Shown one piece after another: positions 24,375-35,990 of a stretch of 64,000 nucleotides of DNA. The notes beneath the pieces are model-generated. The model was not told where the DNA came from, did no database searches, and saw nothing but the letters and a program-made list of their open reading frames with translations. How positions within the stretch are numbered: position 1 is the first letter of the stretch; each line of letters starts with the position of its first letter. The position numbers and the translations under genes are program-made. Source of the DNA: MWCO01 sp964488865 (lineage in GTDB: Bacteria > Myxococcota_A > Polyangia > Polyangiales > Polyangiaceae); contig CAZAWR010000001.1 of the NCBI GenBank assembly GCA_964488865.1, positions 170,329 to 234,328 of the forward strand, read 5' to 3'.

Positions 24375-26204
24375 ATGCGTGCACGAGCCGGGGATCCTCC
24401 CCGCACGATGCCTCAGAAGGTGTTGGCAGGACGGGCTGCGGACCCGCTTCTCGGCGGGGACGAGGTCCACGTCAAGGTCGATCAGGTCATCCTGACCCGC
24501 GCGCCCGCACGTGCCCTGGCACAAGCGATCTCCATGGGCTTGAAAAAGACTCCCGTGGAGGTAGCCGTCGCCTACGACGGGGACTGCGTCACCGACGCGG
24601 CCATCTGCCAGGCCCGCGACAACGGGGCTCACGAGACCGTTCCGCCCGAAGCCCTGCTGCACGGCGTGCTCATCGCCCGCCCCGGCGTCGGCTTCCCTGC
24701 CCCGCTTCACCTCGAACGCTTCGCATCCCCTGCCCGCCTCGCCGTCACCGATGACCCGCGCATGGCCTTCGTCGGCGGCATCGGCATGCTCTCCCTTGTC
24801 CTGCCCCCTGGTCAACTCGCCTCGGCCCTCGCCACCGGCACCGTCACCATCCGGCCCCCGCGCAGCGTCCAGATCCTTCTGTCCGGAAGGGTCCGCCCCT
24901 TCGTCTGCGCTCGCGACGTCGCCCTCGAGCTGATCCGTTGCGGCCTCGCAGAGGTAATCCGCCGCATCGACGCCCGCTACGGGGCGCCCGTGGTGCTCGA
25001 GTTCGCAGGCCCGAGCGCCAAGCTGCTCTCTGTCCCCGAGCGGTCCGTGCTGTGCGCCATCGCCCCCGCCGTAGGCGCCGCCTCGGCCCTGTTCGTGAGC
25101 GACGAGAAGAGCGAGACGTTCCTGCGGGACCAGCGTCGGTCCAAAGCGCACCGCGCGCTCGCGCCGGATGCCGGGGCTCCATGCGACGATGTCATGTCGC
25201 TCGATCTCGCCACGGTCGACCCGCTGCTGATGGACACGCACGGCGAGATCAAGCCCGTGCGAGACATGGCGGGAACACCGATCCGCCAGGTCGTTCTCGG
25301 CGGCGACAGCGGCGTCACGCTGCGCGACATCCTGGCCGCCGCGGCCCTCCTCAAGTCGAAACGTGTCCCCTCGCGTCTCGAGTTCTTGGTGGCGCCTCCG
25401 TCCCGACAAGCGCTCGAGGTCCTGGCCACCACGGGCGCCCTCGTCGACCTCGTCGCCACGGGAGCTCGTCTCGTCGAGCCGGACCGCCGGCTCATCACGG
25501 GCGAAATCTACCCGCCCGCCCGAGGCGAAACCTCCTTGCGAACGTTCGACCCCGAGCCCGGCACGCACGCCACACCCCCGTTCCTCGTCGCTTCCGCCGA
25601 GACGCTCGCCTACGCCGTCGCCAACGGGCAAATCGGGGACCCACGGTCGTTCAAGCGCCCGGTGCGTGTGACCGTCCCCCGCGTCTTCCCCACGGAGGAC
25701 GTACTCATCACCAGACCGCGCAAGAGCACCCTCGCCGGTGTGGGAAAGAAGCTGCTCGCCGCGCCGGTCGAGATCGCAGGGCTCGACGTCGCCACCAAGC
25801 TCACGGTGCACCACGGCGTGCCCGAAGGTCCGCTGCCCGCCGACGCGGCTATCGCCCTCGTGGTCCGCAACGTCGACGAGATCCGGCGCGTCGCAGCCTC
25901 GGCGTCGACATGGGTAGGACGAGTGCGCGCCGTCATCGGCGAACACATCCCGGCCGGCACCGCCGTGCTCCTCGGAGGCGTCGGCATCGCGGCCTTCCGC
26001 ACTGAAGACATCTCCGCGATCCCATCGGGCCAGGCGCTTTCCCTTCCTGCCCCTGCGAAGTGGCCGGATAGCGGAGAGCTCGACGTCGACCTGGGCGCGT
26101 CGAAGGTCCATCTCACGTGGCTCGGCCGGTCCTGCGAGCGCTCGAGCCTCACCTCGGGGATCTCTCGACCGTCGAACCCGCACGTCAAGATCGTGGTGCG
26201 CTAG
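24375..26204 (+). CDS. Aconitase-fold protein lacking Fe-S ligands (probable non-catalytic paralogue)
   Basis: 609-residue protein with the full aconitase/LeuC-LeuD plan but without the catalytic apparatus. The N-terminus PQKVLAGRAADP, VHVKVDQVILTRA, AFVGGIGMLSLVLP, QLASALATGTVTIRPPRSVQ, VCARDVALELIRCG and GAPVVLEFAGPSAKLLSVPERSVLC align in order with aconitases. Where those have TDSHT this has TDDPR (125-129); where they have GSCTNS this has GGDSGV (309-314); the CGxC segment near 365-375 has no Cys. The swivel domain (about 425-585) is recognisable (VGRVRAVIGEHIPAGTAVLL) but lacks the SSRE motif. It cannot bind the usual cluster, so hydratase activity is unlikely. ATG 24408 is an alternative start. 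A repeat element begins just after its stop. Confidence 0.75.
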   Translation: MRARAGDPPRTMPQKVLAGRAADPLLGGDEVHVKVDQVILTRAPARALAQAISMGLKKTPVEVAVAYDGDCVTDAAICQARDNGAHETVPPEALLHGVLIARPGVGFPAPLHLERFASPARLAVTDDPRMAFVGGIGMLSLVLPPGQLASALATGTVTIRPPRSVQILLSGRVRPFVCARDVALELIRCGLAEVIRRIDARYGAPVVLEFAGPSAKLLSVPERSVLCAIAPAVGAASALFVSDEKSETFLRDQRRSKAHRALAPDAGAPCDDVMSLDLATVDPLLMDTHGEIKPVRDMAGTPIRQVVLGGDSGVTLRDILAAAALLKSKRVPSRLEFLVAPPSRQALEVLATTGALVDLVATGARLVEPDRRLITGEIYPPARGETSLRTFDPEPGTHATPPFLVASAETLAYAVANGQIGDPRSFKRPVRVTVPRVFPTEDVLITRPRKSTLAGVGKKLLAAPVEIAGLDVATKLTVHHGVPEGPLPADAAIALVVRNVDEIRRVAASASTWVGRVRAVIGEHIPAGTAVLLGGVGIAAFRTEDISAIPSGQALSLPAPAKWPDSGELDVDLGASKVHLTWLGRSCERSSLTSGISRPSNPHVKIVVR

Positions 26205-26205
26205 G

Positions 26206-26353
26206 CTAGTCCCAAATCAAGCACTGTTCGAAGAACGTGCTTGGGTTTGGCGTTTTGGGGTGAGCCGCGATGAGCGCGGCGAGGGGGCTTTTCGAAAGCC
26301 CCCTTGGAAGAACCTAGACCCAAAGCAGCGCGGAGCGCTTGATTTGGGTCTAG
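26206..26353 (+). repeat. CTAG-ended repeat element, family 2, copy B
   Basis: 148-bp element with inverted ends CTAGTCCCAAATCAAGC and GCTTGATTTGGGTCTAG. The interior carries GGCGTTTTGGGGTGAGCC and a perfect hairpin GGGGGCTTTTCGAAAGCCCCC. It begins two bases after the TAG stop of the aconitase-fold gene, in the same orientation as copies C and D. Confidence 0.9.
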
Positions 26354-26396
26354 TCGCGATCTCGACGCCCCCACACGACTGCGCCTACACTCGGCC

Positions 26397-27272
26397 ATGC
26401 GCCTCCTCCTGCTCCTCCTCGTGCTGACCTTCGCGGGATGCAAGAAGCAGCCCCCCGTCCAGGACCTGCCTGTGGCAAGTGCCCCTTCGCTCCGCGGCTC
26501 GTCCTCCATCGTCTCCTTCCGCGACGGCGCCCCTCGCACCGACTTGCACGGACAGTCGGACCGCAAGCCGGTCTACCACGTCGTGCCGGTCGTACCCGAC
26601 GGCTGGGCCAAGGAACAGCCCATCACGTTGTGGGTCCTGTGCCAGGACGGCCCCAAGGCAGGAAGGTGCGACGACCCCACGCTCTGGCTCGAGAGCCTCT
26701 CCGCCCAACCGCTGCCCCTGCGGAACGCCAAGGTCATCCCCCACGGCGACGTGACGAAACCCAACACCGGATGGCATAGCTCCGTGCGGGATGCCGAGAC
26801 GCGCCACGGCATCCTCTCCGACCCGCGCGCCGTGTTCGTCACGGTCGAGGAGCCCGCCGCGTGGACGCCGTCGTACGCACCACCCACCCCGCCACCCACC
26901 AAGGGCCCCGCCGTCATTGTGATTGCCACGATCGCGGTGACCATCCTGGTGATGATCGCGATGATCGCCGGCAACGTGTTCGCCGTGGTCCGCTACGAGG
27001 CGGACAGGAAGAAGCACGGAGCGCCCGCCAGCCGTCGTGCGCTCGGTGCGTGGGCAGCCGCAGCCCTCTGCCCGATGATCTGGCCTACCATCTTCTTCGT
27101 GAGCCCGGTGGCCATCGTCCTGAGCATCCTGGAGCTACGGGCCATCCGACGGGGCACAGCCCCCGCTGCCTCACGCATTCCCGCCGTGGCTGCGATCGTG
27201 AACGGGGTGGGCTGGGTCTTGCTCGTCGTGGGCGGGGGCGGCATCGCGCTCGTCGCGATGTCGGGGTCGTAG
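26397..27272 (+). CDS. Lipoprotein-like membrane protein of unknown function
   Basis: 291-residue protein. The N-terminus MRLLLLLLVLTFAGCKKQ is a lipoprotein signal with lipobox FAGC. Residues 20-160 are a soluble domain with PVVPDGWAKEQPITLWVLC and a Cys pair. After a Pro-rich spacer come three or four hydrophobic segments (about 168-190, 218-240, 262-288), with a DUF4190-like loop (LSILELRAIRRGTAP) between the second and third, as in small membrane proteins of many actinobacteria and myxobacteria. No function is assigned. It converges with the frameshifted lipoprotein gene, seven bases between stops. Confidence 0.65.
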   Translation: MRLLLLLLVLTFAGCKKQPPVQDLPVASAPSLRGSSSIVSFRDGAPRTDLHGQSDRKPVYHVVPVVPDGWAKEQPITLWVLCQDGPKAGRCDDPTLWLESLSAQPLPLRNAKVIPHGDVTKPNTGWHSSVRDAETRHGILSDPRAVFVTVEEPAAWTPSYAPPTPPPTKGPAVIVIATIAVTILVMIAMIAGNVFAVVRYEADRKKHGAPASRRALGAWAAAALCPMIWPTIFFVSPVAIVLSILELRAIRRGTAPAASRIPAVAAIVNGVGWVLLVVGGGGIALVAMSGS

Positions 27273-27279
27273 CCCTGCC

Positions 27280-29449
27280 CTACTGCCCCCGTGGCGTCAC
27301 TGCCCAGTTCGGGTACGACGTGTAGTCGGGCTTGACCGGCCGCTGCTCGAACGTCGCCCACGCCTCGGCCGCGTTCGGAATGCCTGACTCCACCGCGACA
27401 GCCAGCGCCGGCTGCATGTTGGAGGGATAGCCCGCGGGCGAGCTCGAGTAGCCTGTGAATTCGCCCTCCGCCAGCTCGAGCGCTTCAGCCATCTCCGGCC
27501 CACCACACGGCAACGCTCGAATGGCAGGGTCGACGCTCTGCTCGAAGACCTCCGCGAACGTGTCGTAGATCGGAGAGTCCTCAGCATCTCTGACGTTCAT
27601 CGAGTACGCGGCCGCCTGAATCGAACAGAACCCCGGGTCGGTCATGCGGCCCACGGGAAACTTCGCCTTGAAGGCGAGCAGCGGGACGGCTCGCTCGAAC
27701 CCCATGGCCGCCAACTGCCCCACGCTCCAGGTGAAGAAGTCGTCCTGCCACGGGGCAACTCCCCGCCCCTCGTTGTACGCAAACGCATAACCGTCCGTGA
27801 AGACGCCGAGCGCGTTCGGCGCCTCCTGCGTGTACCGGTCGACGTAGTACTTCAGGTTGTTGTCTGCACGGTCGACGAAGTACGCCTTGAGCGGGTGATC
27901 ATCCGGTGTGATGTAGGCGGCGAACCCGAGCGTGCGCAGGGACCAGGCCTGACCTCGGACCTGCCCCCACTTCAGCAGGCCCTCCTCGAAGCCCCGATAG
28001 TAGGGGTTGGCCTCGATCATGTTGTAGTTGGCCCAGAACTGCACCTCCTCGAGGTGGTCGTAGTCTCCGCCCACCACGTAGGCGAGGTAGCCCATGGAAG
28101 GCTGGTGCGCGGAATCCGCGACATAGGGGCTCGTGCAATCCGCACCCTGCGCACAAGCCGGGAAGCCCTCGGACTTGCCCGTCTCGGGGTTCACCATGTC
28201 CCCGGGATTCCCGAGCAGGCTCATGTAGGGGTAGTCGTCGAGCCGTACGGGCATCCCCGTGTCCTTGTCCCGGTAGTGCGTGGACCAACTCCCGGCCAGA
28301 TCCGCCAGCGACAGGGACACGGAACGAGCCCGGGAGTCGGTGCTGCACAGGTAGAGCGCGTCCCAGCGAGAGAGCGGCCCAATGTCGTCGTGCGCCCCGG
28401 TCGTCGGCATGTACGGCTGCATCGGCCCGATCCCCATCGGCCCGGTGTCCAGCGTGAGCCAGCTGGACTGCAGCTCCGCCAGCGCCTCCTCCCCGATGAC
28501 CAACGCAGGATCGTAGTGAGGGAGAGCCCCGCTCTCCATCATGTACCGTCCGTCCTGCGCCGCCTCCGACGACACCGCGTTGCCCCACCAGAACACCTTC
28601 CTCCACCTCGCGTGGTGATAGTGCGTCAACCCCGAGATCTGGTACGCCTCGGTCTCACCCATTCGCACGGAAGCATCGTAGACGAAGTTCTGCGGGTCGG
28701 GCTCGAACGCCCAGTCATTGTCCACGGACACGGCCACTCTCACCCTCTGCATTCCCGCATAGGCACGCACGGAGAATCGAACCGACAGGTGCGGGTGCGG
28801 CGCCCCTGCCCCGACGGGCGCCCCCGCGACGATCCACTCGCTCACGACCGGGCCCGAGAGCCACTTCACCGCCTGACCAGCCTCGAGCAACGATCGAGCC
28901 GCCACCGAGTACGGCGTGGAACCGATCGTGAGGAAGACCGACGCGTCGAACTCGCTCTCCAGCAGGTCCACTTCCTCGATGGGTTGCGGGGCGGCAGTGC
29001 TTTCCGGCGCGCTCACCAGCTCCGCCTCTTGCTCCTCACCCGGCGCCATCGACGACACCACCACGGTCAAGATGGCGTGCCGAAGCGACCCGTCCGCGTG
29101 ACGAGCCTTGACGTCGACTTGCGTCGGGACCTCAGACGGACCGATGCGCGCCACGAGAGTGTTCCCCGCGGGCACGTCGCCGGGCGCGAACACCTGACCG
29201 AACGTCACCGGCACGTCGGTCTCCTGCTCCTCGGACGGGTTGCGGACCTTCACGGTCGTGACCGTGCTGCCCACGGGAAGAGCGCTGTCTGCACCGCTGT
29301 CTGCACCGCTGTCTGCACCGCTGTCTGCACCGCCGTCCGCGCCGCTGTTCGGGCGGCGGCGTTCCTCCGGGTGACGCCTCACTGCCTCCACAGGCAGCCA
29401 TCCACGAGAACACGAGCGAAGGGAGCAGGAGACGGAACGACGAGAGCAT
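27280..29449 (-). CDS. Large polysaccharide-lyase-like lipoprotein, split by a frameshift
   Basis: About 720 codons. The signal MLSSFRLLLPSLVFSWMAAC (ATG at 29449, lipobox MAAC) is in one frame and the body in the next; one surplus base in the GGG run at 29351-29353 (CCC in the coding sense) would unite them. After a (GADS)n linker encoded by 12-bp repeats, the body starts VTFGQVFAPGDVPAGNTLVAR, similar to the RIFT-barrel domain of PcRGLX/YetA-like rhamnogalacturonan lyases, followed by a long helical region rich in Trp and Tyr (RWRKVFWWGNAV, THYRDKDTGMPVRLDDYPYM, GYLAYVVGGDYDHLEEVQFW) like an alpha/alpha toroid. Polysaccharide degradation is a plausible but unproven role. The frameshift is either a mutation, a sequence error or a +1 recoding site. 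Confidence 0.6.
29285..29344 (-). repeat. 12-bp tandem repeats encoding a GADS linker
   Basis: Four exact copies of CTGTCTGCACCG (29285-29332) and a fifth degenerate one (29333-29344). On the coding minus strand they encode repeated Gly-Ala-Asp-Ser/Gly. Unit number can change without altering the frame, so the linker length is probably variable between strains. Confidence 0.9.
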
Positions 29450-29555
29450 GGTGTCCTTTCTGGGTCACGCGGGACCGATCGTGGCCGTACGCAAGTGTGA
29501 TACCAGTCGCAGTCGCCCCGCGTCCGCCACGCGAACGCGATCATTGCACGCAGGG

Positions 29556-29729
29556 GTGGGTCAGGAACGTCGCACCCAACCCCGTCCCGACGAGCAAAGC
29601 GGATCCGATTTGTCGCAGTCACGATGCCGGCCAGCGCGGAGGTCGACTTCCAACGCTTCGGTCTTCGCGACGGACGCAACACCGAGATATGAGCCGCCAA
29701 GGCTCAGGTGGGTCACGGACGTCGCACCC
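29556..29729. repeat. 22-bp direct repeat pair flanking 130 bp, second copy over the nth stop
   Basis: GTGGGTCAGGAACGTCGCACCC (29556-29577) and GTGGGTCACGGACGTCGCACCC (29708-29729) differ at two positions. The second copy contains the TGA stop and last codons of nth. The DNA between them has no gene; the duplication may mark an insertion, a deletion scar or a regulatory site. Confidence 0.6.
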
Positions 29730-30399
29730 GGGCCGGCTTCCGCCCCACCTTCTCCGCCTTCCCGGCGCTGGGGCAGCTATCCGCCACCGGACAGCTCTCG
29801 CAGGCAGGCGACCGCGCCGCGCACACCCTTCGCCCATGAAAGATCAACACGTGCGAGAGCATGATCCAGTCTTCTCGCGGGAACAGCGAAGACAGGTCTT
29901 GCTCGATCGGCCCGGGTTCTCGCTGCCGCGTCCATCCGAGCCGCTGGGCCAGCCGCTGAACATGGGTGTCCACGACCACCCCCGTCGGCAGGCCAAAGCC
30001 AACCCCCATGAGCACGTTTGCCGTCTTGCGCCCCACGCCTGGCAGCGCGACGAGCGCGGCGAGATCGCGGGGAACCTGACCCTCGTGCCTTTCGAGCAAC
30101 TGCCTCGCGAGCCCGACGAGGTGCCTGGCCTTCTGCCGAAACATCCCAATGGTCTTGATCCGCTCGGCTACGGCTTCTGGGTCCGCATCGGCCAGGCTTC
30201 GCTCGTCCGGGTAGACTGAAAACAGCCCAGGCAGCGCGCGATTGACAGCCACATCCGTGGTCTGCGCGCTCAAGACCACGGCTACGAGCAAGCGAAAGGG
30301 GTCGCGGGGCGTGAGCTCGCAATCGGCGTCGGGATGGAACGCGCGAAGGCGCGCGAAAGTCTCTCGCGCCCTGCGTGCTGCCTTGGAGCGGGGAGGCAT
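29713..30399 (-). CDS. nth: Endonuclease III
   Basis: 228-residue base-excision-repair glycosylase/AP lyase for oxidised pyrimidines. Motifs are FRLLVAVVLSAQTTDVAVN, the helix-hairpin-helix LPGVGRKTANVL with the catalytic Lys, VVDTHVQRLAQRLG with the catalytic Asp, and the [4Fe-4S] loop C-x6-C-x2-C-x5-C (CAARSPACESCPVADSC). The ATG at 30399 was taken; a GTG at 30435 would overlap gyrA by 20 bases. It follows gyrA by 16 bases on the same strand and is probably cotranscribed with it. A Pro/Arg-rich tail ends the protein. Confidence 0.95.
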   Translation of the reverse strand: MPPRSKAARRARETFARLRAFHPDADCELTPRDPFRLLVAVVLSAQTTDVAVNRALPGLFSVYPDERSLADADPEAVAERIKTIGMFRQKARHLVGLARQLLERHEGQVPRDLAALVALPGVGRKTANVLMGVGFGLPTGVVVDTHVQRLAQRLGWTRQREPGPIEQDLSSLFPREDWIMLSHVLIFHGRRVCAARSPACESCPVADSCPSAGKAEKVGRKPARVRRP

Positions 30400-30415
30400 G
30401 CCGGCCCCGGAGCGC

Positions 30416-33142
<2,727 letters not shown>

Positions 33143-33437
33143 CGTGCGGCTTCTCCGGCCGTCCTCGGAAGGTCTCGGTGGACCCGTCGGGAGCCCCAGG
33201 CCTGGGGAGCTCCACGGAGGCTGACGGTGAAGTAGTCGAGAGAAGGGCTGCCTGCAACGTGAATGGCGGCTCAGGGGACGGGAGCTTCGAGGCAAAAAAC
33301 TCCCGGATCGTTCCCCTTGAAATCACACAGAAATTCCGAGCCGCGGGACCCGGCCTGGGGCGGCTCTTTGGCTTGTGCCGTCCCAACGGACGCGGGGCGG
33401 TACAGCCCGCATCCCCCGGCCGTGCTATGGCGCCGCC

Positions 33438-34256
33438 ATGGCGGATTCCCCTGTTGCCCACGACCACGGTTTCGGCCGGAACCTGCCACGCTTGGTGGAG
33501 ATCATGCGACGGCTGCTGGCCCCCGGGGGTTGCCCCTGGGATCAGGAGCAAACCCCTCGTTCGCTGCGCAAGTACGTGATGGAGGAGGCATGCGAAGTCA
33601 TCGACGCCATCGATCGGGAGGACGCTTCCGCCCTGCGAGAGGAGCTGGGGGATCTGCTGCTCCAGGTGGTGTTCCAGTCCGAGATTGCGAGAAAACAAGG
33701 GACTTTCGTGGTCGACGACGTGGTCGAGGGCATTTGCGAGAAGCTCGAGCGGCGGCATCCGCATGTGTTCGGTGACGTAGAGGTCGACGACGCCGCCGAG
33801 GTGCACCGCAACTGGGAGCGCATCAAGGCCGAAGAGAAACTCGGTCGCGGCGTGCTCGAAGGCGTTCCCAGGAGCTTGCCCGCGCTCTCTCGCGCGCAGC
33901 GGCTGGGCGAAAAGGCCGCCCGCGTGGGGTTCGACTGGCCCGATAGGACCGGCTGCCGAGCCAAGGTCGACGAAGAACTCGCGGAGCTCGATGCCGCCCT
34001 CGCCAGCAACGACACCACCGGCGCCGCCCAGGAGCTCGGCGACGTGCTGTTCGCCGTCGTGAACCTGGCGAGGCACATCAACGTGGACGCGGAGCTTGCG
34101 CTGCGAGAGACGATCGGCAAGTTCGTGACGCGGTTCGCCGTGGTGGAGAGCGAAGTGCAACGACAGCACGGGGGGTTCGGCGCCTGTGGCGGCGCGGTCG
34201 ACATCGACACCCTCGAGCAATACTGGCAGGAAGCAAAGCGCAGGGAGAAGACGTGA
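33438..34256 (+). CDS. mazG: Nucleoside triphosphate pyrophosphohydrolase MazG
   Basis: 272-residue house-cleaning enzyme hydrolysing NTPs to NMP and pyrophosphate. Two MazG domains are visible: the first with CPWDQEQTPRSLRKYVMEEACEVIDAI and EELGDLLLQVVF (metal-binding ExxE and ExxD), the second with DEELAELDAAL and ELGDVLFAVVNLAR. WERIKAEEK and the region ALSRAQRLGEKAARVGFDW between them are typical. The ATG at 33438 starts just before the first domain. The stop overlaps the rlmN GTG start (GTGA), so the two are coupled. It is divergent from gyrA. Confidence 0.93.
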   Translation: MADSPVAHDHGFGRNLPRLVEIMRRLLAPGGCPWDQEQTPRSLRKYVMEEACEVIDAIDREDASALREELGDLLLQVVFQSEIARKQGTFVVDDVVEGICEKLERRHPHVFGDVEVDDAAEVHRNWERIKAEEKLGRGVLEGVPRSLPALSRAQRLGEKAARVGFDWPDRTGCRAKVDEELAELDAALASNDTTGAAQELGDVLFAVVNLARHINVDAELALRETIGKFVTRFAVVESEVQRQHGGFGACGGAVDIDTLEQYWQEAKRREKT

Positions 34257-35431
34257 CGGGACAACGACGCTACCGGGAAGGCGAACAGGTCGGGCCCCTT
34301 GCCAGGACGCCAGAGGAGTGGCGGACCTGGGCCGAGAAGAGCGGCGACCGGCCGTTTCGCGGCATGCAAGTGTTCAAGTGGCTGCAAGGGCGCCAACAGC
34401 TCGATCCCCAGGGCATGACCGACGTTCCCAAGCATGTCCGCAGTCTGCTCTCGGCAGAGCTGGAAGGCCGCGTGCCGATCGTCGAACGCGTCCACGAAGC
34501 CGCGGACGGGACGCGGAAGCTCGTCTTGCGCATGAGCGATGGCGCCGCCATCGAGTCCGTGCTCATCCCGATGGCAGCGGATGCCAAGCCGGACGAGGAC
34601 GTCGAAGACGACGACGATCTTGACGCAGACGAGAGCGCCTCGGGTCCCAGAGAGCGCGTGACCCAGTGCATCTCCACGCAGGTGGGGTGCGCGATGGGGT
34701 GCGCGTTCTGCGCGAGCGGGGCTCCGGGCTTGCTCCGTCAACTCGGTCCCGACGAGATCGTCGCACAGGTGTTGATCGGTCGCTCTCTCCTTGGCCCGGG
34801 CCAGCGCCTCAGCAACGTCGTGCTGATGGGTATGGGCGAGCCCCTGCACAACTACGACGCGACCGTGCGCGCGGTGCGCGTCATGAACGTGAACGAAGGG
34901 CTTGGGTTGTCCTCGCGGCGCATCACCATCAGCACCGTGGGACTGGTGCCGGAGCTCGAGCGTCTGGGCAAGGACTTCCGGGGGCGGATCGGACTGGCCG
35001 TGTCCCTGCACGCCGCAGACGACGCCACGCGAACGCGCCTGGTCCCCGTCAACAAGCGCTACCCGCTTCGCACGCTGATGGACGCGTTGCGACGCTACCC
35101 GCTGCCGCCAAGGCGTCGCATCACCATCGAGTACGCGCTCATCGACGGGATCAACGATAGCGACGGGATGGCGCGGGCGCTGGTGACGTTGCTGCGAGGG
35201 ATCCCGGTCAAGGTCAACCTCATCCCCATGAACCCGGTGTCGCACGCGGACCTGCGTCCGTCGGGCCTGGAGCGGGTCGCGGCGTTCCAGCAGGTGCTGA
35301 CGAAGGCCGGGCTCTCATGCTTCATCCGTCGGCGGCGTGGCGACGACATCAGTGCGGCCTGCGGTCAGCTCGCGGGCGATGGCATCCGGCTCAAGGGTTC
35401 GGCAGCAGCGCCGTCTCGACCGCCGTCGTGA
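34253..35431 (+). CDS. rlmN: Dual-specificity 23S rRNA/tRNA methyltransferase RlmN
   Basis: 392-residue radical-SAM enzyme that methylates C2 of A2503 in 23S rRNA and A37 of some tRNAs. The cluster motif is CAMGCAFC (Cys146, 150, 153), preceded by TQCISTQVGC; NVVLMGMGEPLHNYD, RITISTVGLVPEL, LAVSLHAADDATR, RITIEYALIDGINDS and VNLIPMNPV follow. The C-terminal catalytic Cys lies in RRRGDDISAACGQL. An insertion of about 24 mostly acidic residues (about 108-131) just before the radical-SAM core is unusual. The GTG start at 34253 overlaps mazG. Its last 41 bases overlap the convergent response-regulator gene. Confidence 0.95.
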   Translation: MTGQRRYREGEQVGPLARTPEEWRTWAEKSGDRPFRGMQVFKWLQGRQQLDPQGMTDVPKHVRSLLSAELEGRVPIVERVHEAADGTRKLVLRMSDGAAIESVLIPMAADAKPDEDVEDDDDLDADESASGPRERVTQCISTQVGCAMGCAFCASGAPGLLRQLGPDEIVAQVLIGRSLLGPGQRLSNVVLMGMGEPLHNYDATVRAVRVMNVNEGLGLSSRRITISTVGLVPELERLGKDFRGRIGLAVSLHAADDATRTRLVPVNKRYPLRTLMDALRRYPLPPRRRITIEYALIDGINDSDGMARALVTLLRGIPVKVNLIPMNPVSHADLRPSGLERVAAFQQVLTKAGLSCFIRRRRGDDISAACGQLAGDGIRLKGSAAAPSRPPS

Positions 35432-35789
35432 GCTCCTCGATGTCGTAGGGCTTGTCGAGCACGCGAACGGCGCCCGCGTCCATCATGTCCCGCACGATCT
35501 CGTCCGTGGAGTAGCCCGTAACGAGCATGAACCGCAGGTCCGGAAAGCGCTTCCTGGCTTCGCGCATCACGCTGATCCCTTCGCGGTCCGGCAGCCGTTG
35601 GTCCAGCACGACCAGATCGAAAGCGCCTTGCTGCGTGTCGATGCGCGCGAGGGCTTCGGCTCCGCTGACGGCCACGTCGACCTGGTAGCCCATCTCGTCC
35701 AGAACCATCTGGGTCATGCGCAACACCAATGCATCGTCATCCACGACAAGAATGCTGTGCTGTCCCCTTGGTTTGGCTGGATTGTCCAT
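35391..35789 (-). CDS. Single-domain response regulator (CheY-like)
   Basis: 132-residue receiver domain with no output domain. SILVVDDDALVLRMTQM carries the acidic pocket, FDLVVLDQRLPDREG the phosphoacceptor Asp (about 62), MLVTGYS the switch Thr, and VLDKPYD the conserved Lys. Such proteins relay phosphate in multi-step systems or act by protein contact. No kinase gene is adjacent; it overlaps the end of rlmN and is divergent from the Ser/Thr kinase gene, so its partner is unknown. Confidence 0.92.
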   Translation of the reverse strand: MDNPAKPRGQHSILVVDDDALVLRMTQMVLDEMGYQVDVAVSGAEALARIDTQQGAFDLVVLDQRLPDREGISVMREARKRFPDLRFMLVTGYSTDEIVRDMMDAGAVRVLDKPYDIEELTTAVETALLPNP

Positions 35790-35990
35790 CGCGCTCCGCG
35801 CACCCGAGAGTGCGGCCCCACTCCTCAGTCGTAGCTCACTCCCGGGGCCCTCGACAACCGATCTTTTGCTTGGTCATCTGTAACCAGACCCAGAATTCCA
35901 GCGTATTCGCGGTCGACTCGGACCGTGCGGCATGGACCTTGGTTGTTCACTCGCCTCACGAACCCCAAAACCGATAGAATCGTCACCACC

